DNA from: Burkholderiales bacterium
GTDB lineage: Bacteria > Pseudomonadota > Gammaproteobacteria > Burkholderiales > Burkholderiaceae_C
Direction: 5' to 3'
DNA: 13,366 nucleotides
Assembly: GCA_947448105.1 (NCBI GenBank)
Contig: CANFNE010000036.1
Coordinates: forward strand, 1-13,366
The notes beneath the pieces were generated by a model. That model did not search any database. It was not told the DNA's origin and saw nothing but the letters and a program-made list of their open reading frames with translations. This document shows, piece by piece, positions 1 to 6,917 of the stretch. How positions within the stretch are numbered: position 1 is the first letter of the stretch; every line of letters starts with the position of its first letter. The position numbers and the translations under genes were made by a program.

Positions 1-65
1 AAGCTGCCCAACGCGGCTGCGCCAAGTGTGCTGGCGGCACCGCCAAGAATCAAGCGTCTTTTCAT
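1..65 (-). CDS. Exported protein of unknown function, N-terminal fragment (runs off window)
   Basis: Only the first 21 codons lie in the window, reading MKRRLILGGAASTLGAAALG and then S. This is a classic export signal: a Lys-Arg-Arg N-region followed by an Ala/Leu/Gly-rich hydrophobic core. The RR followed by LIL resembles a Tat signal but lacks the usual Ser/Thr before the arginines, so Sec or lipoprotein export is equally possible. The ATG overlaps the distal TGA of the MFS reading frame as ATGA, so translation is probably coupled to that gene. No good Shine-Dalgarno sequence precedes it, which fits re-initiation. Related clusters often end with small lipocalin-like or DUF3833-type exported proteins, but nothing visible here identifies the family. 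The start is well supported by position and signal peptide; the function is unknown. Confidence 0.6.
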   Translation of the reverse strand, partial: MKRRLILGGAASTLGAAALGS

Positions 66-1345
66 GGTGACTTTCGAAGGAGGAGGAAATACAAAAGGCC
101 TGCGGCCAGTAGTTTGAGCGCGCAGGGCAAAAGGCAATAGGCCCAGGTCAGGGCTTGCAAACCCTCAGCGCTGCGGTTGCCCGGCGCGTAGCCAAAGCTG
201 GCCAAGAGCGGCAGCGCCAGACCGGCGGCCAGGGCCAGGTTGAGTTTGGTGGCAAGGTTCCACCAGCCAAAATAGCGGCCGCTCGCCGCGCTGCTTTGCC
301 GGGCAATAAGGCCCGCGAGCAGCGCACCAGGCTAGGCCAGATCGGCCGCCATGGCCAGACCTGAAAGCACACAGACGGCCAAAAAAGCACTGGCGTCGCC
401 CGCCCCGAGTTGGGAGGCAAAGGCAAACACCGCCACGGCCAGCAGCATGCCCGCCAGCCAGGCCCGCTCCAGGCCCCAGCGCTTGACGATGCGCAACCAA
501 GGCGCCAGCGCCAGCGCGGCGGCAACAAAGTAGCTGCCCAAGAACCAGGCTTCCATGGCCTGCGGCGCTTGCAGGCGGTCTTGCACAAAAAACAAGATCA
601 AGGTGGCGGGCAAGGCCGTGGCAATACCGTTGACCATGAAGACCGCCAGCAGCGCACGAAACGCGGGCGATCCCCAGGGCGCCAGCAGGCCCACGCCCAG
701 GTCGGATGGATGCGCGCCGGGCGCAGGCGCCGCCAGCGCAGGCCGGGGTGAGCGGCTCCAGGCCCAGCAACCCAGCAGCAGGGCGAGCCCCAGCAGCGCC
801 ACCGTAGCCTGCATGCCAAACAGCACCGGGCTGAGCGATGCCAGCACCACGCCCAGCAGCCCCAAGCCCTCGCGAAACGCCACCACGCGGCTGCGCCCCA
901 GCGCGTCGCCGCCCAGCAGCGCACCCCAGGACTGGTGCAGGATGGTTAGCGTGCTGAATGCCAGATAGCACACCAGCAGGCAGGCCAGCGCCCAAGCCCA
1001 CAAAAAGGGCAGTGTGGTGTCGGGCGGAAAAAACAACGCGCCAAAACTCGTGCCCAGCAGCAGCGCCGCTGCCGCGCCACACGCCAGCACATGCCTGTGC
1101 GAACGCGCAAACAGGGCGTCGGCCCAGCGCCCGAGCAGCGGGTCCACCACGGCATCGAACAGGCGTGCGCCTAGCAAGAGCAGGCCCAAGCCGGCCAGTG
1201 GCACCCCAAAATTGCGCGCGTAGTAATTGGGCAGCAGCACATACAAGGGCAGGGCTACAAAAGCCAGCGGCAGGCCCAGCAGGCCGTAACGCAGGCCCTC
1301 AATCCAACGCAGTCCCGCGCCCGTGGCGGCTTGTGTGGCGGGCAT
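62..1345 (-). pseudogene. MFS transporter (MelB/GPH-like, MFS_2) interrupted by an in-frame TAG
   Basis: This is a polytopic membrane protein with long Leu/Ala/Gly-rich helices. Near residues 60-76 it has the GPH-type loop motif RLFDAVVDPLLGRWAD, typical of the Na+/melibiose symporter-like family. The frame starts at ATG 1345, 17 nt after the chalcone-isomerase-like stop, and meets TAG at 332-334 (codon 338). Without any frame change it then stays open for 89 codons to TGA 64-62. Those codons encode what the family has there: a half helix (PGALLAGLIA), the motif GRYFGWWNLATKLNLAL, and a last helix ending YFLLLRKSP. The break is therefore a single nonsense codon, not a frameshift. Termination at TAG would give 337 residues lacking about the last two and a half of twelve helices, very probably non-functional. 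Read-through, a suppressor or a base-call error cannot be excluded. The substrate is unknown; MFS_2 members carry sugars or, in animals, lysophospholipids. Confidence 0.8.
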
Positions 1346-1362
1346 AGAAGGCGCTGAAATGG

Positions 1363-1962
1363 TCAAGGCGCGCTGCCCGAGAGCAAGGCGCTGCGCAGCC
1401 GGGGCTCGCTGGTGGATGGGCTGAGCCAGATGCCGAAGAAAGCGCGGGCAAAAGCGGCGTCGTCCACGCTGGCACGCAAGCGGCCATTGAAGTAAAAACG
1501 CGCGCCCATACCGGGCCGGTGTACCCCGGTAATGCGGTCGCCCGGCTGAACGTCGGCAAAGGCGCTTTGCATGGCGGCCGTCCAAGCCACTTCTTTGCTG
1601 GCGTCCAGGCTGGCAGCGCGGCGCATTTCCTGCAAAGAGCTGTCCACGAGCGCAGCGCCGGAGAGCCGGCGCAGGTAGCGCAGTTCCAGCGCGAACGCAT
1701 GCTCAAAATACTGCGCGCCGCGAAAGCCTGCCAGCGTCCACAGCGTGGCGTCAAACACGTCCCACAGCAGGTAGCGCATGCGCCCGGTGCCCATGGGCTG
1801 GCCTTGCGGCAAGTCCAGAACCACTTCAGGCGGCGCTTCAGCCAGGGCGGTTTGCGCACCCGTGCCCAGCGGCAAGGCCACGGCCGCCGCCAGCGGCAAG
1901 CACAGCAGGGCGCGCCGGTGGCAAAGCGCAGTGGACACGGTGGGCGCGGTGGACAGGGCCAC
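1363..1962 (-). CDS. Secreted chalcone-isomerase-like (CHI-fold) protein
   Basis: The 199-residue product has a signal-peptide-like start: RRALLCLPLAAAVALPLG after about 15 residues, with likely cleavage near QTALA. The mature part resembles the bacterial chalcone-isomerase-like family (Chalcone_3 type). Seen features are WDVFDATLWT and ALELRYLRRLSG in the first half, then QPGDRITGVHRPGMGARFYF, FARAFFGIWLSP and a C-terminal EPRLRSALL. True flavonoid isomerase activity is unlikely in this setting. Plant CHI-fold proteins include fatty-acid-binding members, so a periplasmic lipid-binding role would suit the neighbouring lipid enzymes, but that is inference. The start used is GTG 1962, 5 nt past the Cfa stop; a second GTG eight codons in (1938) is also possible. 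It sits between cfa and the MFS gene, with 17 nt to the latter. Confidence 0.8.
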   Translation of the reverse strand: MALSTAPTVSTALCHRRALLCLPLAAAVALPLGTGAQTALAEAPPEVVLDLPQGQPMGTGRMRYLLWDVFDATLWTLAGFRGAQYFEHAFALELRYLRRLSGAALVDSSLQEMRRAASLDASKEVAWTAAMQSAFADVQPGDRITGVHRPGMGARFYFNGRLRASVDDAAFARAFFGIWLSPSTSEPRLRSALLSGSAP

Positions 1963-1967
1963 GGTGT

Positions 1968-3212
1968 TTAGGCGGACGGGCCCGGTTTGCGCAAGGTGTA
2001 CTGCACCACGTCAATGTTCTTTTCCATGAATGCCGCCTCGCAATAGCACAGGTAAAACTCCCAGATGTGCATAAAGCGTGCATCAAAGCCCAGCGCCAGC
2101 ACCTCGGTGCGTTGGGCCAAAAAGGCTTCGCGCCAGCGTTTGAGGGTTTCGGCGTAATCCAGGCCAAAAGCGTGTTCTTGTTCTACCTGCAAGCCCACGG
2201 CGGCGGCCTGCGCCCGAAAGGCGCTGGGGCTGGGCAGGCAGCCGCCCGGAAAAATGTACTGCTGAATAAAGTCGGTGGAATTGACGTAACGCGCAAACAG
2301 CGCGTCGTCGATCACGATGCTCTGGATGCAGGCCCGCCCACCGGGCTTGAGCAGCTTGGCCACACTGGCGAAATACGTGGGCCAGTAGTCTTTGCCCACG
2401 GCCTCGATCATCTCCACTGAGCAAATCGCGTCAAAGGGCGCGTCGTCAATGTCGCGGTAGTCTTGCAGGCGCAGGTCGGCGCGGCCGGCCATGCCCAGGC
2501 GCTGCATGCGTTCGTTGGCGAAGGCGAGCTGCTCAGTGCTCAGCGTCACGCCGGTCAGGTGGGCGCCCAAGGAGGCGGTGGCCATTTCGGCCAGGGCGCC
2601 CCAGCCGCAGCCGATTTCCAGCACCCGGTCACCCGGGCGCACCCGCACTTGTTCAAGCACGCGGCGCACCTTGGCGGTTTGCGCTTGCTGCAGGCTTTGC
2701 TGCAGATTGCCGGCAAACAGGGCCGAGGAGTAATTCATGCTCGGGTCCAGCCAGCGGGTGTAAAACGCGTTGCCCAGGTCGTAGTGGGCGTGGATGTTTT
2801 TCTGGCTGTTGGCGCGCGTATTGCGGTTGAGCCAGTGCTTGACGCGGTAGGCCAGCTGGCCCCACCAGCTGCCAAAAATCACCTGCTCCACCTCGGCGCG
2901 GTTTTGCACCAGCACGCGCAGCAGCGCGGTCAGGTCGGGCGTGGTCCAGTCGCCCGCAATAAAGCTTTCGGCAAAGCCAATATCGCCCGACTTGAGCGCC
3001 GCCGAAAACACGTTCCAGTTGTTCAGATGCAGCGTGGCGTGCGGCAGCGCTTCACCGCCAAAGCGCTGCATTTGACCGTCGGGAAAATGCAGGGTCAGGC
3101 TGCCGTGGCGCAGGCGCTGCAAGAGCTTGAGCACGGTGCGCGCCGATGCGGGAACAGCGGCTGCGCCAGCGTCTTTGGTGGCAGAAGAAGTCGAGGTGGT
3201 GGAACGGTTCAT
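1968..3212 (-). CDS. Cfa-like SAM-dependent fatty-acyl methyltransferase
   Basis: This is a cytoplasmic, membrane-associated enzyme of the cyclopropane-fatty-acid synthase family, 414 residues from ATG 3212. Seen landmarks are HAHYDLGNAFYTRWLDPSM (about 141-159), SAM motif I VLEIGCGWGAL (about 197-207), LQDYRD, CSVEMIEAVG (264-273), YIFPGGCLPS (about 319-328), FGLDY and a C-terminal FYLCYCEAAF. Family enzymes move a methyl group from SAM to the double bond of a phospholipid acyl chain. By alignment from memory with E. coli Cfa, the equivalents of E239, Y317 and C354 are kept, but C139 is Ser163 (MNYSSALF) and H266 is Gln297 (IQSI). With SVEMIEAVG this points to the UfaM/UfaA1-like subgroup rather than classic Cfa. 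Two in-frame TTG codons (3227, 3224) could extend it by five residues; no start has a clear ribosome site. It lies 46 nt after the DUF1365 gene. Confidence 0.9.
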   Translation of the reverse strand: MNRSTTSTSSATKDAGAAAVPASARTVLKLLQRLRHGSLTLHFPDGQMQRFGGEALPHATLHLNNWNVFSAALKSGDIGFAESFIAGDWTTPDLTALLRVLVQNRAEVEQVIFGSWWGQLAYRVKHWLNRNTRANSQKNIHAHYDLGNAFYTRWLDPSMNYSSALFAGNLQQSLQQAQTAKVRRVLEQVRVRPGDRVLEIGCGWGALAEMATASLGAHLTGVTLSTEQLAFANERMQRLGMAGRADLRLQDYRDIDDAPFDAICSVEMIEAVGKDYWPTYFASVAKLLKPGGRACIQSIVIDDALFARYVNSTDFIQQYIFPGGCLPSPSAFRAQAAAVGLQVEQEHAFGLDYAETLKRWREAFLAQRTEVLALGFDARFMHIWEFYLCYCEAAFMEKNIDVVQYTLRKPGPSA

Positions 3213-3258
3213 GGGCGCAGGCAACAAGAGGATGAAAGGAATTTTGAAGGTTTTGGTA

Positions 3259-4068
3259 TTAGCGGCTGACCGGCGTAGGCGGCGGCGCAGGCAGCCGGAA
3301 AAACCGCACCCGCTTAAGGAAAAGGCGCAGCGCCTGCCAGTGGATGCGCCAGACCACAGCCAGGGTCATCAACGGGTAAGCCAGCAGCGCGCGGCGCAGC
3401 GCCTGCGCGGTAATGGGTTCGAGCGTGCCGCTCACGCTGGTTTGCAGCAAGGGCCCCAGCGCGTCGTCGTAGTCAATGCGCGCCACGGTGCGCGTGCGCG
3501 TTGCGTCCACCATCAGCCGAAAACGGTAGCCACCTTCCACCGGGCAAAAGGGCGACACGTGGAACACCTTGTCCGCGCGCAATTCGGCTCCAAAACGCGC
3601 CGGGTCGAGCACATAGCAGTGGCGTTGGCCAAAGGTGTTGTTCACCTCCACCACTACGGCGCGCAGGCTGGCGTCCTCGCGGTGGCAGTACCAAAAACTC
3701 ACCGGTTTGAAGGCAAAGCCCAGCACGCGCGGGTAGCAGTGCAGCCAGACCTCGCCGTCGGCGTCATGAATGCCCTCGGCTGCCAGCAGCGCGTCAAGCC
3801 AGGCCAACGCGCCACCCTCTTGCGGGCCGCGCCCGTCGCCGTGGTCGCGGTCGTAAAAGCTCACCAGGCCAAAGCGGTTGCGCGCCAGTGGCGAAGGCGC
3901 TGCATCAAAGCGCTCCAGGCTGCGCATGGGCAGCATCAAAAAGTAAGTGCGGTAGGCAAAACTATGGCGCACCGGCTTGAGCCGGGTGTGGCGCACCTGG
4001 CCAAAGCCGATCAAGGGCTGCGCCGCAACCGGCACGTTGGCGGCTGGCGTGGCCGACAGCGTGGTCAT
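3259..4068 (-). CDS. DUF1365 domain protein of the FAD/DUF1365/Cfa cassette
   Basis: The product is about 269 residues and recognisable as DUF1365 from FGQVRHTRLKPVRHSFAYRT near the start, then PRVLGFAFKPVSFWYC, VVVEVNNTFGQRHCY and KVFHVSPFCPVEGGYRF. The C-terminal third (LLAYPLMTLAVVWRIHWQALRLFLK) is a hydrophobic then basic stretch that could sit on the membrane. The biochemical role of DUF1365 is not established; it almost always neighbours a flavin amine-oxidase-like gene and a Cfa-like gene, as here. Start choice: ATG 4068 follows the upstream stop by 5 nt and is preceded by GGGGTGA at a suitable distance. A GTG at 4077 that overlaps the upstream stop would add three residues and is a real alternative. 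Either way it is probably translationally coupled to the FAD gene. Confidence 0.88.
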   Translation of the reverse strand: MTTLSATPAANVPVAAQPLIGFGQVRHTRLKPVRHSFAYRTYFLMLPMRSLERFDAAPSPLARNRFGLVSFYDRDHGDGRGPQEGGALAWLDALLAAEGIHDADGEVWLHCYPRVLGFAFKPVSFWYCHREDASLRAVVVEVNNTFGQRHCYVLDPARFGAELRADKVFHVSPFCPVEGGYRFRLMVDATRTRTVARIDYDDALGPLLQTSVSGTLEPITAQALRRALLAYPLMTLAVVWRIHWQALRLFLKRVRFFRLPAPPPTPVSR

Positions 4069-4073
4069 GCGTA

Positions 4074-5375
4074 TCACCCCAGCAGCGGGCGCAAGCGCGC
4101 CGCCACGTCCAGGCCGGATTTGAGGCCGTCTTCATGGAAGCCGTAGCCTGTCCATGCGCCGCAAAAGTAGCTGTGCTGCTGGCCTTGCAACAAGGGCAGC
4201 TCGGTTTGGGCGCGGATCGCGGCCAAACCAAACACCGGGTGCGCGTAGTCAAAACTGCCCAGCACCTGCTGTGGATCAATTTCTTGCAGCGGGTTGAGCG
4301 ACACCACCACCGGCTGCGCAAAAGGCAGGGGCTGTAACAGGTTGAGCAAATAGTGCAAACACACGCGCTGGCTTTCGCCACTGGCGCCGCCGGGCGTGTG
4401 GTCGTTGGGGGCGCGCTGGTAGTTCCAGGCGGCCCAGGCGCGCTTGTGGTGCGGCAAGACCGAGGCGTCGGTGTGCAGCACTGCGCGGTTGGCCTGGTAG
4501 CCAATAGCGCCCAGCGTGACGCGCTCTTGCGCGGATGCGTCCGCGAGCAAGGCCAGCGCCTGGTCGCTGTGGGTGGCGATGACGACCTTGTCAAAGCGCT
4601 CGGTCTGCCCCGCACTGGTGACGCTCACGCCCTCGGCATCGCGGCAGATCTGCTGCACCGGGCAGTTCAGCCGCCGGTCGGCCACGCCGGCCACAATTTT
4701 GTCTACATAGTGGCGAGCCCCTCCTGCGACCGTGTGCCACTGCGGCCGGTTACTCAACTGGATCAGGCCGTGGTTGTGGCAAAAGCGGATCATGGTGGCC
4801 ACCGGAAACTCCAGCATCTGCGCGGTGGGGCAGCTCCAGATGCAGCCCAGCATGGGCAAAAAGTACCAGTCGGTAAATTCGGCCGAAAAGCGGTGCGCCT
4901 GCAAAAAGTCCTTGAGGGGCTGCATCAGCTCGCCCTCGGCGTTGCGCAGCGCAATGCCGGTGGCCAGGCGGTTAAAGCGCAGCACGTCGCGCAGCATGCG
5001 CCAAAAGCGCGGCTTGAGCAGGTTGCGCCGTTGGCTGAATACGGCGTTGAGCGAGGTGCCGCTCCATTCCAGGTGTTGTTGTCCCGCGCTGGCGGGCACC
5101 TGCACCGAAAACGACATGTCCGAAGGCGCGGTATCGACGCCCAACTCGGCAAACAAGGCGATCAGTTGGGGGTAAGTGCGTTCGTTGAACACCAAAAAGC
5201 CGGTGTCCACGCCATGGGTGCGCGGCCCTTGCGGCGTGTCTAAGGTCACGTCCACCGTGTGGGTGTGGCCGCCGAAATAGTTCCCCGCCTCGAACAGTGT
5301 CACCGCAGCGTGCGGTTGCAGGCGGTGCGCGGCGGACAAACCGGCAATTCCGGAGCCGATTATTGCGATTTTCAT
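4074..5375 (-). CDS. FAD-dependent amine-oxidase-like oxidoreductase
   Basis: The 433-residue flavoprotein starts directly with the dinucleotide-binding fold MKIAIIGSGIAGLSAAHRL (GxGxxG at residues 7-12), with the ribose-binding Glu29 and GGHTHTV at 35-41. The C-terminal FAD-closing segment is YFCGAWTGYGFHEDGLKSGL. There is no signal peptide or membrane helix, so it should be cytoplasmic. It belongs to the NAD(P)/FAD oxidoreductase group found with DUF1365 and Cfa-like methyltransferases; its substrate is not known with certainty, and a lipid intermediate made with the Cfa-like enzyme is plausible. It is the first gene of the minus-strand run, with the promoter expected in the 166-bp divergent region behind it. 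The start ATG 5375 is fixed by the Rossmann motif beginning at residue 3. No obvious ribosome binding site precedes it. Confidence 0.92.
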   Translation of the reverse strand: MKIAIIGSGIAGLSAAHRLQPHAAVTLFEAGNYFGGHTHTVDVTLDTPQGPRTHGVDTGFLVFNERTYPQLIALFAELGVDTAPSDMSFSVQVPASAGQQHLEWSGTSLNAVFSQRRNLLKPRFWRMLRDVLRFNRLATGIALRNAEGELMQPLKDFLQAHRFSAEFTDWYFLPMLGCIWSCPTAQMLEFPVATMIRFCHNHGLIQLSNRPQWHTVAGGARHYVDKIVAGVADRRLNCPVQQICRDAEGVSVTSAGQTERFDKVVIATHSDQALALLADASAQERVTLGAIGYQANRAVLHTDASVLPHHKRAWAAWNYQRAPNDHTPGGASGESQRVCLHYLLNLLQPLPFAQPVVVSLNPLQEIDPQQVLGSFDYAHPVFGLAAIRAQTELPLLQGQQHSYFCGAWTGYGFHEDGLKSGLDVAARLRPLLG

Positions 5376-5541
5376 AAGAAATGTGACATAGTGGAGTAAC
5401 TATACGGTAATTTCGCGACTGGTCGGTATTTTTTCACCGCGCCCGGTTTAAGCTGAATCAAGAGCGGCGGCTTTAGCAACCCCACGCTAGCTACGCTGAC
5501 ACACCAACGGCCTAAAATTGCCCTACTTTTGAAAGACTGAC
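5376..5541. promoter_or_regulatory. Divergent intergenic region, expected promoters for both directions
   Basis: These 166 bp separate the minus-strand lipid-module genes from the plus-strand diiron gene and are locally more AT-rich than the coding DNA. For the minus strand, TATAGT (5404-5399) is a reasonable -10 about 24 nt before the ATG, without a good TTGACA-like partner; CGTA just before it is also reminiscent of ECF-type -10 elements, but I found no matching -35. For the plus strand, TAAAAT (5513-5518) is a good -10, again without a convincing -35, and GAAAG (5530-5534) can serve as ribosome site for the ATG at 5542. The absence of clear -35 boxes would fit activator- or alternative-sigma-dependent promoters. 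The promoter calls are weak. Confidence 0.4.
5405..5432 (-). repeat. Imperfect 9-bp direct repeat in the divergent region (possible operator)
   Basis: On the minus strand AAAATACCG (5432-5424) is followed by AAATTACCG (5413-5405). Eight of nine bases match, and the copies start 19 bp apart, roughly two helical turns. The second copy abuts the candidate -10 TATAGT of the FAD-gene operon and the first lies about where a -35 would be. Tandem direct half-sites on one helix face are a common operator layout, for example in MerR/CarH-like and response-regulator sites. No regulator gene lies in the window, so this is only a candidate. Confidence 0.3.
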
Positions 5542-6420
5542 ATGCTTTATCCCGAACTTTTCCGACAGCTTGAAGCCGTGCGCTGGGACATGGAGCGCGA
5601 CATCCCCTGGGACAGCTTTGACGCCAGTACCCTGACGGATGAACAGGCCACGACGATCAAGATGAACGCGATCACCGAATGGTCGGCGCTGCCGGCTACC
5701 GAGATGTTTTTGCGCGACAACCAAGGCGACAGCGACTTTTCGGCCTTTATGTCGATCTGGTTTTTTGAAGAGCAAAAACATGCACTGGTGCTGATGGAAT
5801 ACCTGCGCCGCTTCCGTCCCGAACTGGTGCCCACCGAGGCCGAGCTGCACAACGTGCGCTTCGCGTTTGACCCGGCGCCCGCACTCGAGACGCTGATGCT
5901 GCACTTTTGCGGCGAAATCCGCCTCAACCACTGGTACCGCCGTGCCAGCGAGTGGCATACCGAACCGGTGATCAAAGCTATCTACACCAAACTCAGCCAA
6001 GACGAGGCGCGCCACGGTGGCGCCTATTTGAAGTACATGAAGCGCGCCATCCAAAACGTGGGCCTAGAGGCCAAAGGCGCGTTTGCCAAAGTCGGTGTGC
6101 TCATGGCCAGCGCCCGGCGCACCGCGCAGGCCCTGCACCCCACCAATCTGCATGTGAGCAAGGCCTTGTTCCCCAACGACACCATCCAAAGCCGCCTGCC
6201 CAACCCGCAGTGGCTGGAGCACTGGCTGGACCAGCAAATCAAGTTTGACGACGTGTGGGAAACCAAGGTGGTCGAGCGCATTCTGCACAACATGAGCCTG
6301 TTGCTGGAACGCAGCTTTGCCACCGTGCAAGAGCTCAACAAATACCGCAAGGAAATCGCGCGTGACCTGGCCGCCACGCTGGTTGCGCCGGCGCCTGTTG
6401 CCGCCGCTCCGCTGGCATGA
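5542..6420 (+). CDS. Ferritin-like diiron protein, acyl-ACP-desaturase/oxygenase-like
   Basis: The 292-residue soluble helical protein carries a complete carboxylate diiron ligand set: Glu46 (AITEWSALP), Glu77-x-x-His80 (FFEEQKH), Glu125 (CGEIRLNHWYR) and Glu155-x-x-His158 (DEARHGG). The 31- and 30-residue spacing inside each pair is that of ferritin-like oxygen-activating enzymes such as stearoyl-ACP desaturase and R2-like oxidases. It is longer than a ferritin or bacterioferritin, which argues against iron storage. The last 15 residues are an Ala/Pro/Val-rich tail. Its substrate cannot be read from the sequence; desaturation or oxygenation of an acyl chain is a reasonable guess given the divergent lipid-module operon. 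The start ATG 5542 has GAAAG 7 nt upstream. Its TGA overlaps the ATG of rfaE2 (ATGA, 6417-6420). Confidence 0.85.
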   Translation: MLYPELFRQLEAVRWDMERDIPWDSFDASTLTDEQATTIKMNAITEWSALPATEMFLRDNQGDSDFSAFMSIWFFEEQKHALVLMEYLRRFRPELVPTEAELHNVRFAFDPAPALETLMLHFCGEIRLNHWYRRASEWHTEPVIKAIYTKLSQDEARHGGAYLKYMKRAIQNVGLEAKGAFAKVGVLMASARRTAQALHPTNLHVSKALFPNDTIQSRLPNPQWLEHWLDQQIKFDDVWETKVVERILHNMSLLLERSFATVQELNKYRKEIARDLAATLVAPAPVAAAPLA

Positions 6421-6917
6421 GCGTGAGCTACCCGCCCCCGGATTTGTTGGACAAGGTCTGCCCGCGTGCAGACTTGCGCTCGGCGCTGGTGAAACTGCCG
6501 CGCCCCTGGGTGTTTACCAACGGCGTGTTTGACGTGCTGCACCGTGGCCATGTGCTGTACCTCGCGCAGGCGCGCGCACTGGGTGGCAGCCTGATCGTGG
6601 CGCTCAACACCGACGCCTCGGTGCGCCGCCTGGGCAAGGGCGAGGACCGGCCGCTCAACGCGCAAGACGACCGCGCTGTGGTCATGGCCAGCCAGCAAGC
6701 GGTAAGTTTGGTGACCTGGTTTGACGAAGACACGCCCGAGGCGCTGATTGCCGAAATCCGCCCCGATATTCTGGTCAAGGGCGGCGACTACGACATGGCC
6801 GTCTTGCCCGAGACTGCGCTGGTGCAATCCTGGGGCGGCAAAGCGCTGGCGCTGCCCTTTGTGTCGGGCTATTCGACCACCGCCTTGCTGAAAAAAATCC
6901 GGGCCCAAAGCGCCTGA
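6417..6917 (+). CDS. rfaE2: D-glycero-beta-D-manno-heptose 1-phosphate adenylyltransferase
   Basis: The 166-residue cytidylyltransferase-fold enzyme matches the C-terminal half of E. coli HldE. It uses ATP and heptose 1-phosphate to form ADP-heptose for the inner core of lipopolysaccharide. Seen motifs are FTNGVFDVLHRGHVLYL with the HxGH signature at 42-45, VALNTDASVRRLGKG with RPLN and the following DDR, RPDILVKGGDY, and GYSTTALLKKI at the end, which closes the nucleotide site. It lacks the ribokinase-like HldE kinase domain, so a separate rfaE1/hldA must exist elsewhere. An extra 30 or so residues precede the catalytic core. Its ATG overlaps the stop of the diiron gene, so it is probably expressed with it, and it ends about 50 nt before a convergent gene. 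Confidence 0.95.
   Translation: MSVSYPPPDLLDKVCPRADLRSALVKLPRPWVFTNGVFDVLHRGHVLYLAQARALGGSLIVALNTDASVRRLGKGEDRPLNAQDDRAVVMASQQAVSLVTWFDEDTPEALIAEIRPDILVKGGDYDMAVLPETALVQSWGGKALALPFVSGYSTTALLKKIRAQSA

Noticed and set aside
76..90. Strong AGGAGG-like ribosome site on the plus strand
   Set aside because: It is the complement of the Leu-Leu-Leu codons at the end of the MFS frame, and no plausible plus-strand gene follows it.
62..334. Frameshift or separate small gene as explanation for the MFS C-terminal part
   Set aside because: The distance from the TAG to the distal TGA is an exact multiple of three and the reading continues in the same frame, so neither a frameshift nor an independent gene is needed.
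1346..1585. Upstream extension of the MFS frame by 80 codons
   Set aside because: It lies wholly within the chalcone-isomerase-like gene and reads as an Arg-rich shadow; the family N-terminus fits ATG 1345.
3127..4146. 339-codon plus-strand frame opposite DUF1365 and the start of cfa
   Set aside because: Arg/Ala/His-rich antisense translation with no recognisable domain; the minus-strand genes here are clear family members.
4353..5243. 296-codon plus-strand frame opposite the FAD oxidoreductase
   Set aside because: Antisense shadow of a gene with clear Rossmann and FAD motifs; no family features.
5376..5460. ECF11/ChrR-type sigma-E promoter before the FAD gene
   Set aside because: CGTA is present near the expected -10, but no TGATC-like -35 lies at the right distance; the best candidate matched only three of five bases with a wrong spacer.
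6024..6908. 294-codon minus-strand frame opposite the diiron gene and rfaE2
   Set aside because: Antisense shadow spanning two well-supported genes; low-complexity product.
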